A stretch of 64,000 nucleotides of DNA from Verrucomicrobiaceae bacterium (GTDB lineage: Bacteria > Verrucomicrobiota > Verrucomicrobiia > Verrucomicrobiales > Verrucomicrobiaceae), in the NCBI GenBank assembly GCA_947507875.1, contig CANNQP010000004.1, positions 114,268 to 178,267 on the forward strand, in the 5' to 3' direction. Positions within the stretch are counted from its first letter, which is position 1; each line of letters begins with the position of its first letter. A program made the position numbers and the translations under genes. Shown one piece after another: positions 45,856 through 54,526 of the stretch. The notes beneath the pieces were generated by a model. It saw only the letters and a program-made list of their open reading frames with translations, was not told the DNA's origin and ran no database searches.

Positions 45856-46290
45856 ATGAAGCAATTCCTCCTTTCACTGACTGTTCTGGCTCTCTGCTCC
45901 TGCTCCAGCAGCTTCCGTCGCGAGTGGAAAGAAGCCCTTCAACAACCGCCAGGATCAGGCGTCGTGGGCGCCTGGGAAGGCCAATGGAAAAGCGATAGCA
46001 ATGGCCACCATGGACGGCTGCGCTGTGTGGTCAGCCCGGCGAAGAATGAGCAGGGCGATCACAGCTTTCACTACCATGCCACCTGGGCTGGCATCTTGAG
46101 CGGTGCTTATCGCGCCGAGCATCGCGTCGTGCCGCAGAAAAAAGACGCGACTTTCACGGGTCAGCATGACATGCCCTCCTGGGCAGGCGGTCGCTACACC
46201 TACGGGGGAAAAATTGTGGGTGATGAATTCAGCGCCTGCTACCAGTGCTCCATGGACAAAGGTACCTTTCAGATGCGCCGTGTCCGCTGA
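45856..46290 (+). CDS. Hypothetical small lipoprotein
   Basis: This 144-residue protein begins MKQFLLSLTVLALCSCSSSF, a signal peptide with a lipobox-like Cys (LALC/CSC, about residues 14-16). The mature part contains GVVGAWEGQWKSDSNGHHGRLRCVVSPAKN, HATWAGILSGAYRAEH and ends with DEFSACYQCSMDKGTFQMRRV, which gives it the look of a small beta-barrel (lipocalin-like) domain. I recognise no named family. It is convergent with the sulfatase downstream. Confidence 0.8.
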   Translation: MKQFLLSLTVLALCSCSSSFRREWKEALQQPPGSGVVGAWEGQWKSDSNGHHGRLRCVVSPAKNEQGDHSFHYHATWAGILSGAYRAEHRVVPQKKDATFTGQHDMPSWAGGRYTYGGKIVGDEFSACYQCSMDKGTFQMRRVR

Positions 46291-46392
46291 ACCTGGATAG
46301 CGAAGTTCATCGGGGCAAGAATGCTCCGGTGACAGAGATCTGCGGTAGCTAGGCTGAAGACAAGTTCATGCTTGAGGGTTGTACTCGGTCGA

Positions 46393-47823
46393 TCACTCTT
46401 CGTCTGCTTTCTTTCTCCCCTTCCCTTTGCCTTTCGCTTGGGCAGCTTTTGGTGATTTTTTACCTGAGGAGGTCGGATTGGCCTCTTCATTCGGAAAGGT
46501 GGCGCTGAGACGCTTTTTCACATCCAAAACGCTCGCCTCGGCGGCTAGGTTTTTCCATTCATACGGGTCCTGGTCGTGATCGTAGAGTTCCTCGCTTCCA
46601 TCTTGGTAGCGAATGTAGCGCCATCTGGTGTCACGGGCAGCATGGTTGCCTCGGCCATGCGTACAGATCGCGACTTCCTGCCAGGTCGCTTGGGGATCTT
46701 TCAGCAGCGGCAGCAGGCTGGCCCCCTTCACCGTCTCAGGAAGAGGCAGCTGAGTCAGTTGGCAAAGGGTGGGAAAGAGGTGGGTGTAGTCCACTGGAGC
46801 CGCGCAGGTCATTCCCGGCTGCGTGACGCCTGGGGCCACGATCGCCATGCTGGTGCGCGTGGTTTCCTCCCAGAGGGCAAATTTGCGCCAGTGCTGTTTT
46901 TCGCCCAAAGCCCAGCCATGATCGGTCCACCAGACGATGATCGTTTTGTCTTTGCGCGGACTCGCGTCGAGCCCATCCAAAAGACGCCCGACCTGATCAT
47001 CGAGAAAGGAGATCGTGGCTAGGTAGGCCTGCACCGCTTTGTGCCACTGCTGGCCACGAAGCACCTTGGCATGATCACCTTCGGGCTTGGCCATCTTCAC
47101 GCCGGCAGGGGGAATGTCAGCGAGGTCATCTTCCTTCACCTTGGGCAGCTGGATGCTGTCGAGGGGGAATCGCTCGAAATACTCACGCGGCACAAACCAA
47201 GGCAGATGTGGCTTCACGTAACCCACCGCAAGAAACAGCGGTCGGTCCACCGGAGCCGTCTTCAGGTGCTGGATCGCCCAATTCGTGAGCTGAAAATCAG
47301 GCATCTCCGCAGGCTTCGCGTCCAGAGGTCCCCAGTCGAAATGGTCACTCTTCAGCCCATTCAAGTTCGCTGCATGATCGTGCACACTCGGGAACAAACC
47401 TGCCCACTCGGTCCAGCCATCCGTGCGCCCCTCGCTGCCATGGTTATGGTAGATTTTGCCAGCACCACAAGTGTTGTAGCCGTGCGCGAGAAAGTGCCGA
47501 TTGATCGTAAGGGTGTCTTTCAGCACACCCTGCGCAGGGTCGCCATTCGTGTAGATGCCGGTCGTCCAGGGCCGCAACCCGCTCATCAAGGCAGCACGTG
47601 AAGGATTGCACGCAGGGGCGGCACAGTGCGAGTTCGTGAAGGCCATGCCACGTGCCACCAGTCGGTCGATGTTCGGCGTTTTCGCCTGCGGATGTCCCCC
47701 GAGGTAACTGGTCCAATCGTTCAAATCATCGACCGCAATGAACAAAACGTCAGGATGATCTGCGGCTGACAACGAAGACAGCAGGCAGAACCATGACACC
47801 CAAAAGAAACTCAGTTTTCTCAT
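46393..47823 (-). CDS. Secreted iduronate-2-sulfatase-like sulfatase
   Basis: This 476-residue protein has a signal peptide (to about residue 21, SLSAAD). The metal-binding DDLNDW follows, and the catalytic Cys is in CNPSR (Cys72), to be matured to formylglycine by a sulfatase-maturating enzyme. IDRLVARGMAFTNSHCAAPACNPSRAALMSG fits the iduronate-2-sulfatase/choline-sulfatase group. It would hydrolyse sulfate esters on polysaccharides such as fucoidan or glycosaminoglycan-like glycans. A Lys/Gly-rich tail (about the last 25 residues) is unusual. No maturase gene is in the window. Confidence 0.9.
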   Translation of the reverse strand: MRKLSFFWVSWFCLLSSLSAADHPDVLFIAVDDLNDWTSYLGGHPQAKTPNIDRLVARGMAFTNSHCAAPACNPSRAALMSGLRPWTTGIYTNGDPAQGVLKDTLTINRHFLAHGYNTCGAGKIYHNHGSEGRTDGWTEWAGLFPSVHDHAANLNGLKSDHFDWGPLDAKPAEMPDFQLTNWAIQHLKTAPVDRPLFLAVGYVKPHLPWFVPREYFERFPLDSIQLPKVKEDDLADIPPAGVKMAKPEGDHAKVLRGQQWHKAVQAYLATISFLDDQVGRLLDGLDASPRKDKTIIVWWTDHGWALGEKQHWRKFALWEETTRTSMAIVAPGVTQPGMTCAAPVDYTHLFPTLCQLTQLPLPETVKGASLLPLLKDPQATWQEVAICTHGRGNHAARDTRWRYIRYQDGSEELYDHDQDPYEWKNLAAEASVLDVKKRLSATFPNEEANPTSSGKKSPKAAQAKGKGKGRKKADEE

Positions 47824-47904
47824 GCGGGCTGGGAACGATCGCTGCACCCGCCATCCTTCATTTGTCTCGGAGCATTTGACACAGCGCCCTCGACTCAGGT
47901 TTTA

Positions 47905-48564
47905 TCAAAACGTCAGGGGCACAGGCGGTCCACCGAATTTGGGCTGGGTGTTCAGCAAAGAAACATCCAGGCATGCCTGAAGACGCGCGAGATACTCGCG
48001 CAGATGCGTTTTCCATCCCGCGCTGCCTTGCACATCCTCGGCGTTGAAACCATAGGCTTCCAGGCCACGCTTTCGTCCGATGAAGACCGCTCTCTCGTTG
48101 TGAAAGCGCTGCGAGACGATGATGAAACGTCTCTGCGAAAAAATGGACTGCGCACGTGCCACCGAGTCGAGGGTGCGAAAACCCGCATAGTCGCAGTGAA
48201 TCACACGTTCGGGGATACCCAGCTTGATCAAGGCCTCCTTCATCGCCGTGGGCTCGTCGTAATCCACCGTTCCGTTGTCACCGCTCACGATCAGAGCTTT
48301 CACCTTGCCCGCATGATACAGCTGCACCGCTGCTTTCATCCGATGGGTGAAAAACAAATTGGGTCTGCCTTGAACGCGTGGCGAGCATCCCAACACCAGT
48401 GCAGCATCCACGGAGGGCAGCTTTTCCACCTGATGCTGACAGTAAGGCTGCGCGAGCGCAGCAACCCAACGATAAATCGCAGGAGGCATCACGAGCATCA
48501 TGAGAAAGCCCATCAGACCAAGGATCCTGAAAGCTTGGCGAGGATGAATGACAGACCGCATCAT
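47905..48564 (-). CDS. SanA/YdcF-like (DUF218) membrane protein
   Basis: The protein is about 219 residues from ATG 48564. One N-terminal hydrophobic segment (AFRILGLMGFLMMLVMPPAIY) is followed by a DUF218 domain: DAALVLGCSPRVQGRPNLFFTHRMKAAVQLYHAGKVKALIVSGDNGTVDYDEPTAMKEALI, then TLDSVARAQSIF and the FIIVSQRFHNERAVFIGRKRGLEAYG ending. This matches SanA, which affects envelope permeability and vancomycin resistance in E. coli. Alternative starts at 48606 or 48687 overlap the divergent next gene by a few bases and are less likely. Confidence 0.82.
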   Translation of the reverse strand: MMRSVIHPRQAFRILGLMGFLMMLVMPPAIYRWVAALAQPYCQHQVEKLPSVDAALVLGCSPRVQGRPNLFFTHRMKAAVQLYHAGKVKALIVSGDNGTVDYDEPTAMKEALIKLGIPERVIHCDYAGFRTLDSVARAQSIFSQRRFIIVSQRFHNERAVFIGRKRGLEAYGFNAEDVQGSAGWKTHLREYLARLQACLDVSLLNTQPKFGGPPVPLTF

Positions 48565-48607
48565 GACGTGACGATACAACTGCAACCCGTCCAAGAAAAT
48601 CCCCATC

Positions 48608-49645
48608 ATGAATCGACGCCACTTTTTAGCGACCACCGCAGCGGCACACCTCAGCCTGCACGCGATGGCTTCCCCTTCCCGTCTCAAGATGGGTCAAATC
48701 GGCACCGACCATGCTCATGCCAGTGGCAAAATGAACTCCATCCGCGCCCTTCCTGATCGGTGGCAGGTCGTAGGCTTGGTCGAGCAGGACAAAACGGCAT
48801 CAAAACCGGAATCCGCTTATCAAGGCATACCAAGGCTGAGCGAAGAAGCCCTGCTGCAACAAGCGGATCTGCATGCAGTCGCTGTCGAGACCAAGATTGA
48901 GACATCTTGCCAGACAGCCATGCGCTGCCTGAAAGCGGGAAAGCACGTCCACCTGGATAAACCCGGCGCCTTGGATCATGACGAGTTTCGTGCGATGCGC
49001 CGCTTTGCCGAACAAGAAAAGCTCATTGTGCAGATGGGCTACATGCTGCGCTACAACCCTGCCTTCACCTTGCTTTTCCAAGCGATCCAGGAAGGCTGGC
49101 TGGGTGAGATCACGGAGATCGATGCCTGCATGGGCAAGCTCGCCGATGCGGGCACGCGTCAAAAAATCGGGGCACTGGCAGGTGGTGGTTTTTTTGAACT
49201 CGCCTGCCATTTGGTGGATGTGGTGGTAAAGCTGCTTGGCAAGCCCACGTCGGTTCATCCTTTCTCAACACCAAGCCAAGCCGATGGAGTGCAGGACAAT
49301 CAAACTGCCGTGTTGCTCTATCCCAAAGCTGTGGCCGTGCTGCGCTGCAATCATGCCGATCCCTTGGGTGGTCCTAGGCGCAGGTTCCAGGTAACTGGCA
49401 CGCAGGGACACCTTGACATCACGCCACTGGAATCCGGCAAGGTGCACTTGTCTCTGACTCGATCCGCTGGCTCCTACCGAAAAGGCACACAAAGTCTTAG
49501 CCTGGAAGTGCCCAAGGATCGCTACATCGCCGAATTCGTGGACTTGGCCGATGCGATTGAGCATCAGTGCCCCCTCTCCTGGAATGCCGAGCATGACATC
49601 ATCGTGCATGAAACCTTGCTGCGTGCCTCTGGTGTGTGGCATTGA
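48608..49645 (+). CDS. Gfo/Idh/MocA oxidoreductase with Tat signal
   Basis: This 345-residue protein begins MNRRHFLATTAAAHLSLHAMA, a Tat signal with twin Arg. A Rossmann part follows (KMGQIGTDHAHASGKMNSI...GLVEQD) with the HLDKPGAL motif replacing the usual EKP of the family (Lys present), and an alpha/beta substrate part with LAGGGFFELACHLVDVVVKL. Exported members are common in Planctomycetes and Verrucomicrobia, where they probably act on sugar derivatives using tightly bound nicotinamide. The substrate is unknown. Confidence 0.88.
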   Translation: MNRRHFLATTAAAHLSLHAMASPSRLKMGQIGTDHAHASGKMNSIRALPDRWQVVGLVEQDKTASKPESAYQGIPRLSEEALLQQADLHAVAVETKIETSCQTAMRCLKAGKHVHLDKPGALDHDEFRAMRRFAEQEKLIVQMGYMLRYNPAFTLLFQAIQEGWLGEITEIDACMGKLADAGTRQKIGALAGGGFFELACHLVDVVVKLLGKPTSVHPFSTPSQADGVQDNQTAVLLYPKAVAVLRCNHADPLGGPRRRFQVTGTQGHLDITPLESGKVHLSLTRSAGSYRKGTQSLSLEVPKDRYIAEFVDLADAIEHQCPLSWNAEHDIIVHETLLRASGVWH

Positions 49646-49675
49646 CCCGCGTCAAAAACTTCCTATCCAGAGCGC

Positions 49676-50107
49676 ATGGCATTTCCTCTTCGCTCTCCTC
49701 GCGACACCATCGGTGGCATCATGGTCTTCGGACGCATCCTGGATAAGATTCGGCTTCACGCTCGTGAAGGCAAACTACCCGATGGCTATCATCTCGGCTT
49801 CATCGCAGGCAAGCGGACCTTTGATGATCGTGTCTGCACGCTGCTTGGCGTTTCCTTTGAGGCATTGACGGAACGTGTGCTTCAAGGTGGAAGTGACGAA
49901 GAGATACTGGAATGGTGCTTCGCCACAGGCAGAAGGCCAGACGACGAACACATCCGCCTCTTCAATGGCTTCATGACCAAGCGCGGCTGGCGAGATGAAG
50001 CCAGTGCTGGACTGGAAGAACAAAAAGCCGAAGCAGGCCTAGCCCAACGGACAGACATCGTCACCTTTTTCGAGCTGATGGATGTCGAAGAAGGCCGTGC
50101 TCCGTGA
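49676..50107 (+). CDS. DUF5069 family protein
   Basis: This 143-residue protein matches the DUF5069 family: PRDTIGGIMVFGRILDKIRLHAREGKLPDGYHLGFIAGKRTFDDRVCTLLGVSFEAL, then GSDEEILEWCFATGRRPDDEHIRLFNGFMTKRGWRDEAS. No catalytic motif is known to me. It is a cytoplasmic protein widespread in Verrucomicrobia and relatives. It starts 31 bases after the MocA-like gene and may be cotranscribed with it. Confidence 0.85.
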   Translation: MAFPLRSPRDTIGGIMVFGRILDKIRLHAREGKLPDGYHLGFIAGKRTFDDRVCTLLGVSFEALTERVLQGGSDEEILEWCFATGRRPDDEHIRLFNGFMTKRGWRDEASAGLEEQKAEAGLAQRTDIVTFFELMDVEEGRAP

Positions 50108-50126
50108 GCCATAGCGAGGTAAGCTC

Positions 50127-50282
50127 TTACTCATCCAAGGGCAGGCGAGACATGCGCTCGACCGACTCCTTGTTCAGCACAATCGCGCGAACCACAAAGC
50201 TGACAAAAACAGCCGCTGTGACGCCAAAGGCCACAAAAGGAACCCATTCGAGCCAAGTTTCATAGGTAAGAAGTCGAAACAT
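50127..50282 (-). CDS. Small single-span membrane protein of the cbb3 oxidase cluster (CcoQ-like)
   Basis: This is a 51-residue frame: a short N-terminus (MFRLLTYETWLEW), one transmembrane helix (VPFVAFGVTAAVFVSFVVRAIVL), and a basic-acidic tail. It begins 24 bases after ccoNO on the same strand and takes the position of ccoQ, the small cbb3 subunit. Identity is by size, topology and place; sequence similarity to CcoQ/FixQ is not strong enough to name it. Confidence 0.65.
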   Translation of the reverse strand: MFRLLTYETWLEWVPFVAFGVTAAVFVSFVVRAIVLNKESVERMSRLPLDE

Positions 50283-50306
50283 AAGAGGAAAGGAGGGTGA
50301 AGAACA

Positions 50307-52697
50307 TCACTCTGCACCACGGTTCTGACTGCGGTTGACGTCAGGATTCATGGGCAGCGGCACGAGTTCTGGCTTGGTCGGATCTTGAAGCTTCTTCTCG
50401 ACTTCCGGAGTGTCATACTTGCCCAGTTTTTGCAGGTAAGCGATGAGCGCGACAATCTTCGTGTCCGGTGCAGCCGCGAGCTTCTCGGCTTTAAGCTTTT
50501 CAACGATGTCGATGCCCTGCTTGATGGCCGTTTCTTTGATCTCGACGTCTGTCATCGTAGGGTATGGCACGCCGAGCTTGACCATTGTGGCGATTTTTTG
50601 GGGTAGTGTCTTTTGGTCAAACTTCTCTTCAAAGAGATGGGGATAAGCTGGCATGTTCGATCCCACGGAAGTGCTGCGAGGATCCTTCATGTGATTGTAA
50701 TGCCAGCTGTGTGGATACTTGCCACCTTCCCGAGCAAGGTCCGGCCCCGTGCGCTTGGAACCCCATTGAAAAGGATGGTCGTAGATGCTCTCGCCCATGC
50801 GGGAGTAGTCGCCGTAGCGGAGTACGTCCGGCAGCATGGTGCGGATCATCTGGCTGTGGCAGTTGTAGCAGCCTTCGCTGACGTAGATGTCACGACCAGC
50901 CAGCTCCAGCGGGGTGTAAACCTGCTGAATGCGGTCTTCCATGTTTTTGGCCCGATTGACCATGACGGTTGGCACGATCTGAATGAGGCCACCCAAGGCA
51001 ACTGCCACAAACGTCAGGATGGTGAAGGGAATCCAGTTTTCCAAAAGGCGATCATACCAGGCAGACCATGTGGCATGAGTCACGGCAAAACGTCGAATCG
51101 CGATCACGGCAAAAAGAAGGGTGCCGATGAGAGCAGCCATGTCAGCTCCGGGAGGCAAGAACAACCAACCCATCGCCAAAAAGAGCCCGCCCAAGACATA
51201 CGTGATCGGATCCGAAAGAAAGGTCGTTTTGAGGCCCAAGGTATCATGCGTGGGATTCTCAATCACGGCCACTTCACGCGTCTCATTGACCGCCTTGCCT
51301 GACTTGGCTGTTTTCCAGAGGTTGAAGAGCATCAGGCCCATGCCCACGAGGTAAAGAGAACCACCGATGATGCGGAAGCCCATCATCGGCCGGATCGCTG
51401 TCAGGGTTTCGATGAAGTTGGGGTAAGTCAGCGCCGTGCCCGCAGCATTGGTGCTGTTCAGCATCAGCCCCTGCATGATCCCAGAGACCCACATGGCCGC
51501 CACGTAGATGAGGATGCCAATCAGGCTTAACCAGAAGTGCATGTTGGCCATGGAGACGGAATACAGTCTCGTGCCGTAAAGGCGTGGCGTCAGCCAGTAG
51601 AACAAGCCGGCAGCCATCAGGCCATTCCAGCCTAACGCGCCACTGTGAACGTGTCCGATGGTCCAGTCGGAGTAATGAGACAGCGCGTTCACCGCTTTGA
51701 TGGAAAGAAGGGGGCCTTCAAAGGTGGACATCCCGTAAAAGGTGACCGCCGCGATGAAGAACTTCACCACAGGATCGGTGCGCAATTTATCCCAAGCCCC
51801 ACGCAACGTGAGCAGACCATTCAGCATACCGCCCCAGCTAGGAGCCCAGAGCATGAGAGAGAAAAACATCCCTAGCATCTGCAGCCAGTGGGGCAGCGCC
51901 GTGTTCAGCAAATGGTGCGGCCCCGCCCAGATGTAGATGAAGACCAGAGACCAAAAGTGAACAATCGAGAGGCGGTAAGAATACACAGGTCGCTCCACAG
52001 CCTTGGGCAGGAAGTAATACATGATGCCCAGGATCGGAGTGGTGAGGAAGAAGGCGACGGCGTTGTGCCCATACCACCACTGGATCAAAGCGTTCTGCAC
52101 TCCCGCAAAGACGGTGTAGCTATGCGTCAGACTGGTTGGGATCGACAAGTGATTGACGATGTAGAGCAGCGCGATCGTGATGACCGTGGAGATGTAAAAC
52201 CACAAAGCCACGTAAAGGGATGGCTCATTGCGCTTGGCCAGCGTCCAGAAAAAGTTCACCGCAAAGACCACCCAAATCAGCGCAACGGCAACGTTAATGG
52301 GCCAGATCAATTCCGCGTATTCCTGCCCACGAGTGAAGCCCAGCGGCAAGGTCACCGCTGCGCTGACGATGATGAGCTGCCAGCCCCAGAAGTGAATGTT
52401 GGATAACAGATCCGAAGCCATGCGCGCCTTGCACAGACGCTGCGTGGAGTAGTAAACCCCAGCGAACATCATGTTTCCGACAAACGCAAAAATCACTGCA
52501 TTCGTGTGCAGAGGACGCAGGCGACCGAAGCTCAAAAACGAGGCGAGATTCAGTTCATGAAAGTTCAACTGGGCAGCAACAATAACGCCCACAAGCATGC
52601 CCACGATCCCCCAGATCATGGAAGCCCACATGAACTGGCGAACGACGTGATCATCAAACTCGATGAGCTTTTTGGAAGCAGTAGGTGCAGAGGTCAT
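50307..52697 (-). CDS. ccoNO: cbb3-type cytochrome c oxidase, fused CcoN-CcoO subunit
   Basis: This 796-residue protein fuses the two core subunits. Residues 1-~480 are CcoN with about 12 helices: heme and copper ligands are seen in RPLHTNAVIFAFVGN, WYGHNAVAFFLT, the GPHHLLNTALPHW pair and GHVHSGALGWNG. Residues ~590-796 are CcoO, with one helix, the heme c motif CYNCHSQ, and axial Met in GSNMPAYPHLF. The protein reduces oxygen to water at high affinity. A fused NO is known in Verrucomicrobia and relatives. ccoP is not adjacent. ATG 52697 fits the start best. Confidence 0.95.
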   Translation of the reverse strand: MTSAPTASKKLIEFDDHVVRQFMWASMIWGIVGMLVGVIVAAQLNFHELNLASFLSFGRLRPLHTNAVIFAFVGNMMFAGVYYSTQRLCKARMASDLLSNIHFWGWQLIIVSAAVTLPLGFTRGQEYAELIWPINVAVALIWVVFAVNFFWTLAKRNEPSLYVALWFYISTVITIALLYIVNHLSIPTSLTHSYTVFAGVQNALIQWWYGHNAVAFFLTTPILGIMYYFLPKAVERPVYSYRLSIVHFWSLVFIYIWAGPHHLLNTALPHWLQMLGMFFSLMLWAPSWGGMLNGLLTLRGAWDKLRTDPVVKFFIAAVTFYGMSTFEGPLLSIKAVNALSHYSDWTIGHVHSGALGWNGLMAAGLFYWLTPRLYGTRLYSVSMANMHFWLSLIGILIYVAAMWVSGIMQGLMLNSTNAAGTALTYPNFIETLTAIRPMMGFRIIGGSLYLVGMGLMLFNLWKTAKSGKAVNETREVAVIENPTHDTLGLKTTFLSDPITYVLGGLFLAMGWLFLPPGADMAALIGTLLFAVIAIRRFAVTHATWSAWYDRLLENWIPFTILTFVAVALGGLIQIVPTVMVNRAKNMEDRIQQVYTPLELAGRDIYVSEGCYNCHSQMIRTMLPDVLRYGDYSRMGESIYDHPFQWGSKRTGPDLAREGGKYPHSWHYNHMKDPRSTSVGSNMPAYPHLFEEKFDQKTLPQKIATMVKLGVPYPTMTDVEIKETAIKQGIDIVEKLKAEKLAAAPDTKIVALIAYLQKLGKYDTPEVEKKLQDPTKPELVPLPMNPDVNRSQNRGAE

Positions 52698-52710
52698 GGC
52701 GTGGAATGGC

Positions 52711-52881
52711 TTAGTTCGAAAAGGAGCGGGAGCCTGCTGCCGGTTGATCCGCTTCCAGGGGCAACAGCGACATCTGCTCCATGGAACGGCGCTGGCGCTG
52801 GGTGCGCTCGGCAAAGAAAAGGACGGCAAAAAGAACCGCAAAAGCGAGGCTCATGAAGATGGTGACGGCAAAGACTTCCAT
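52711..52881 (-). CDS. ccoS: cbb3-type cytochrome oxidase assembly protein CcoS
   Basis: This 56-residue frame is ccoS/fixS-like: MEVFAVTIFMSLAFAVLFAVLFFAERTQRQ. It has one N-terminal transmembrane helix and a short polar tail, as CcoS does. CcoS helps insert cofactors into the cbb3 oxidase. It is 13 bases upstream of ccoNO on the same strand, so the operon order is ccoS-ccoNO-small membrane protein. A TTG at 52896 could extend it by five residues. Confidence 0.78.
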   Translation of the reverse strand: MEVFAVTIFMSLAFAVLFAVLFFAERTQRQRRSMEQMSLLPLEADQPAAGSRSFSN

Positions 52882-52998
52882 GTCTGGACAACTCAAGCTT
52901 CAGCCCAGCACAGCTGCTCGCCCGCCCTTGGTGTAGGGTGCCCTTATCTTGTCTAGATGGCTTGCACTCGACCTGCCCTGACTTATGCAGCAGTGCCT

Positions 52999-53469
52999 AT
53001 GCAAAAAGCCGCCATCATAGACCAATTCATCTTTCAACTGCGCGCCGAGCTGCAGAGCCTGACGCGCGCGGCTCAGGATGCTTTTGCCGCAGCGACGGAT
53101 CCAGACAGCAAGGCGGAAAACAAGTATGACACACGCACGCTCGAAGCCTCGTACGTGGCTCGTGGACAGGCGCAACGTGTGGCGGAGCTCCAGCAAGCTG
53201 TCGCAGCTTTTGAGAGCTTGTCCCAAGCTCCTGTTGCCGCGAACAGTCCGATTGCCTTGGGCAGCCTTGTCACCCTACAAACTGTGGATGAGCCCATGCA
53301 TTGCTTCGTGGCCCCTTTCGCCGGTGGCACGGAGGTTGTCGTGGATCGTCAGGAAATCGTCGCGATTACCCCGGCCTCTAGCATGGGCAAAAGCATCTTG
53401 GGACGACGACTGCACGAACAGATCCATCTTCCTTCAGGAATGAAGGTCAAGGTTGTTGGACATCAGTGA
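52999..53469 (+). CDS. GreA/GreB-family transcription factor-like protein
   Basis: This 156-residue protein has an N-terminal coiled coil (about 1-75), whose ENKYDTRTLEASYVARGQAQRVAELQQAV lines up with the GreA tip region ENAEYDAAKEEQ. A C-terminal FKBP-like domain reads LGSLVTLQTVDEP, then ITPASSMGKSILGRRLHEQIHLPSGMKVKVV, matching the SPxGxALLG region of GreA/GreB. Such factors restart stalled RNA polymerase or bind its secondary channel. Because it is divergent, its activity may differ from GreA. The start ATG 52999 was preferred to 52957. Confidence 0.65.
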   Translation: MQKAAIIDQFIFQLRAELQSLTRAAQDAFAAATDPDSKAENKYDTRTLEASYVARGQAQRVAELQQAVAAFESLSQAPVAANSPIALGSLVTLQTVDEPMHCFVAPFAGGTEVVVDRQEIVAITPASSMGKSILGRRLHEQIHLPSGMKVKVVGHQ

Positions 53470-53482
53470 GCGATTCGGGCAA

Positions 53483-54484
53483 TCACTTGAAAAGTTTAGC
53501 GGCGGCCTTCAGATGAGCTGCATGCTCTTCCATGCGCATCTCGACACGCTCACGAATGGTGCGCTCTCCGATGCCATCGTGCTCTGTGGCGACCAACGCT
53601 TTGAGCAAGTCAATCAAGGAACGAACGTCATTCATCATGACATACTCTGGCGCGATCTGCTTGGAGGAGTCGATGTTGTGATAGTTCCCCAACAGAATCG
53701 ACACCCCTGCCGCGCGGAAACCTGCGGCCTGAACGGCTGTGGCCTCACAAGCACCGGCATCCAAAAGACAGCGCTGAACCCGGATGCCTTGCTCTTTGGC
53801 GGTCGTGGTCAAAATCGACACCGCCTCGCTATCAAAAACAGAGAGCCTATCTCCCACACGAACGACCGGGCCACCGCCCATGACCGCGCCATTCACCGGA
53901 CGGCTGGTCTCGATGGAGAGAAAGATGTCCTTTTTTCCAAAGGGCCACTTTTGTGCACAGTGCCAAGCTCCGAGGAAGCCGATTTCTTCAGCACGAGTGA
54001 AGACGGCGTGGCAAGTGGTGCTGAGGTTCAGCGAAGCCAGTTCCCACAAGGTGGAGATGATCACCGCACAGCCAATCAAATCATCGCAGGCCGCAGCTTC
54101 GACCTTTTCAAAAGTGATCTGGGTGGGAAAATTCCATGTGGCGATTTCACCAACGGGCTTGCCACGAAGCCCACGAGCAACCCCCTGCTCCACGAGTTCA
54201 GCAGGCACCCCCCCTAGGAAGTCCCACTCCGTTTTTTTGCCGCCCGGCTTTTTCACAAAGCCCGGATGATCCATGTGAGCTGCGAGAACCCAGGCCGGAG
54301 TGGCTTTGGTTTTGCCGTGTTTGTAGGTCGCGAGCAGATTGCCAAATTTGTCGCGCTTTAGCTTTACATGCGGACAATCTTTTAACAAAGCCTCAATCTC
54401 CGCGCGGACATGATACTCATGAAACGGAGCGGTGGGCTGTTTGAGAATTCGCTTGAGAATGGTCGCGAGGTTGGGCACTGCCAT
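53483..54484 (-). CDS. M42-family metallo-aminopeptidase
   Basis: This 333-residue protein matches the M42 (glutamyl aminopeptidase/FrvX-like) family. Metal ligands are visible in AAHMDHPGF (His), ACDDLIGC (Asp), TRAEEIGFLGA (catalytic Glu pair) and SIETSRPV, and the last His in LLGNYHNID. It is a cytoplasmic zinc/cobalt exopeptidase that removes N-terminal residues from peptides. ATG 54484 was chosen. It overlaps the 5' region of the divergent acyltransferase only if that gene's long upstream start is used. Confidence 0.88.
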   Translation of the reverse strand: MAVPNLATILKRILKQPTAPFHEYHVRAEIEALLKDCPHVKLKRDKFGNLLATYKHGKTKATPAWVLAAHMDHPGFVKKPGGKKTEWDFLGGVPAELVEQGVARGLRGKPVGEIATWNFPTQITFEKVEAAACDDLIGCAVIISTLWELASLNLSTTCHAVFTRAEEIGFLGAWHCAQKWPFGKKDIFLSIETSRPVNGAVMGGGPVVRVGDRLSVFDSEAVSILTTTAKEQGIRVQRCLLDAGACEATAVQAAGFRAAGVSILLGNYHNIDSSKQIAPEYVMMNDVRSLIDLLKALVATEHDGIGERTIRERVEMRMEEHAAHLKAAAKLFK

Positions 54485-54526
54485 AGACACATCCTAACGC
54501 CTTTTTCCATTCATCCAACTGCCAAG

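Noticed and set aside
53453..54217. 254-residue + strand frame opposite the M42 peptidase
   Set aside because: Antisense to a gene with intact metal-binding motifs.
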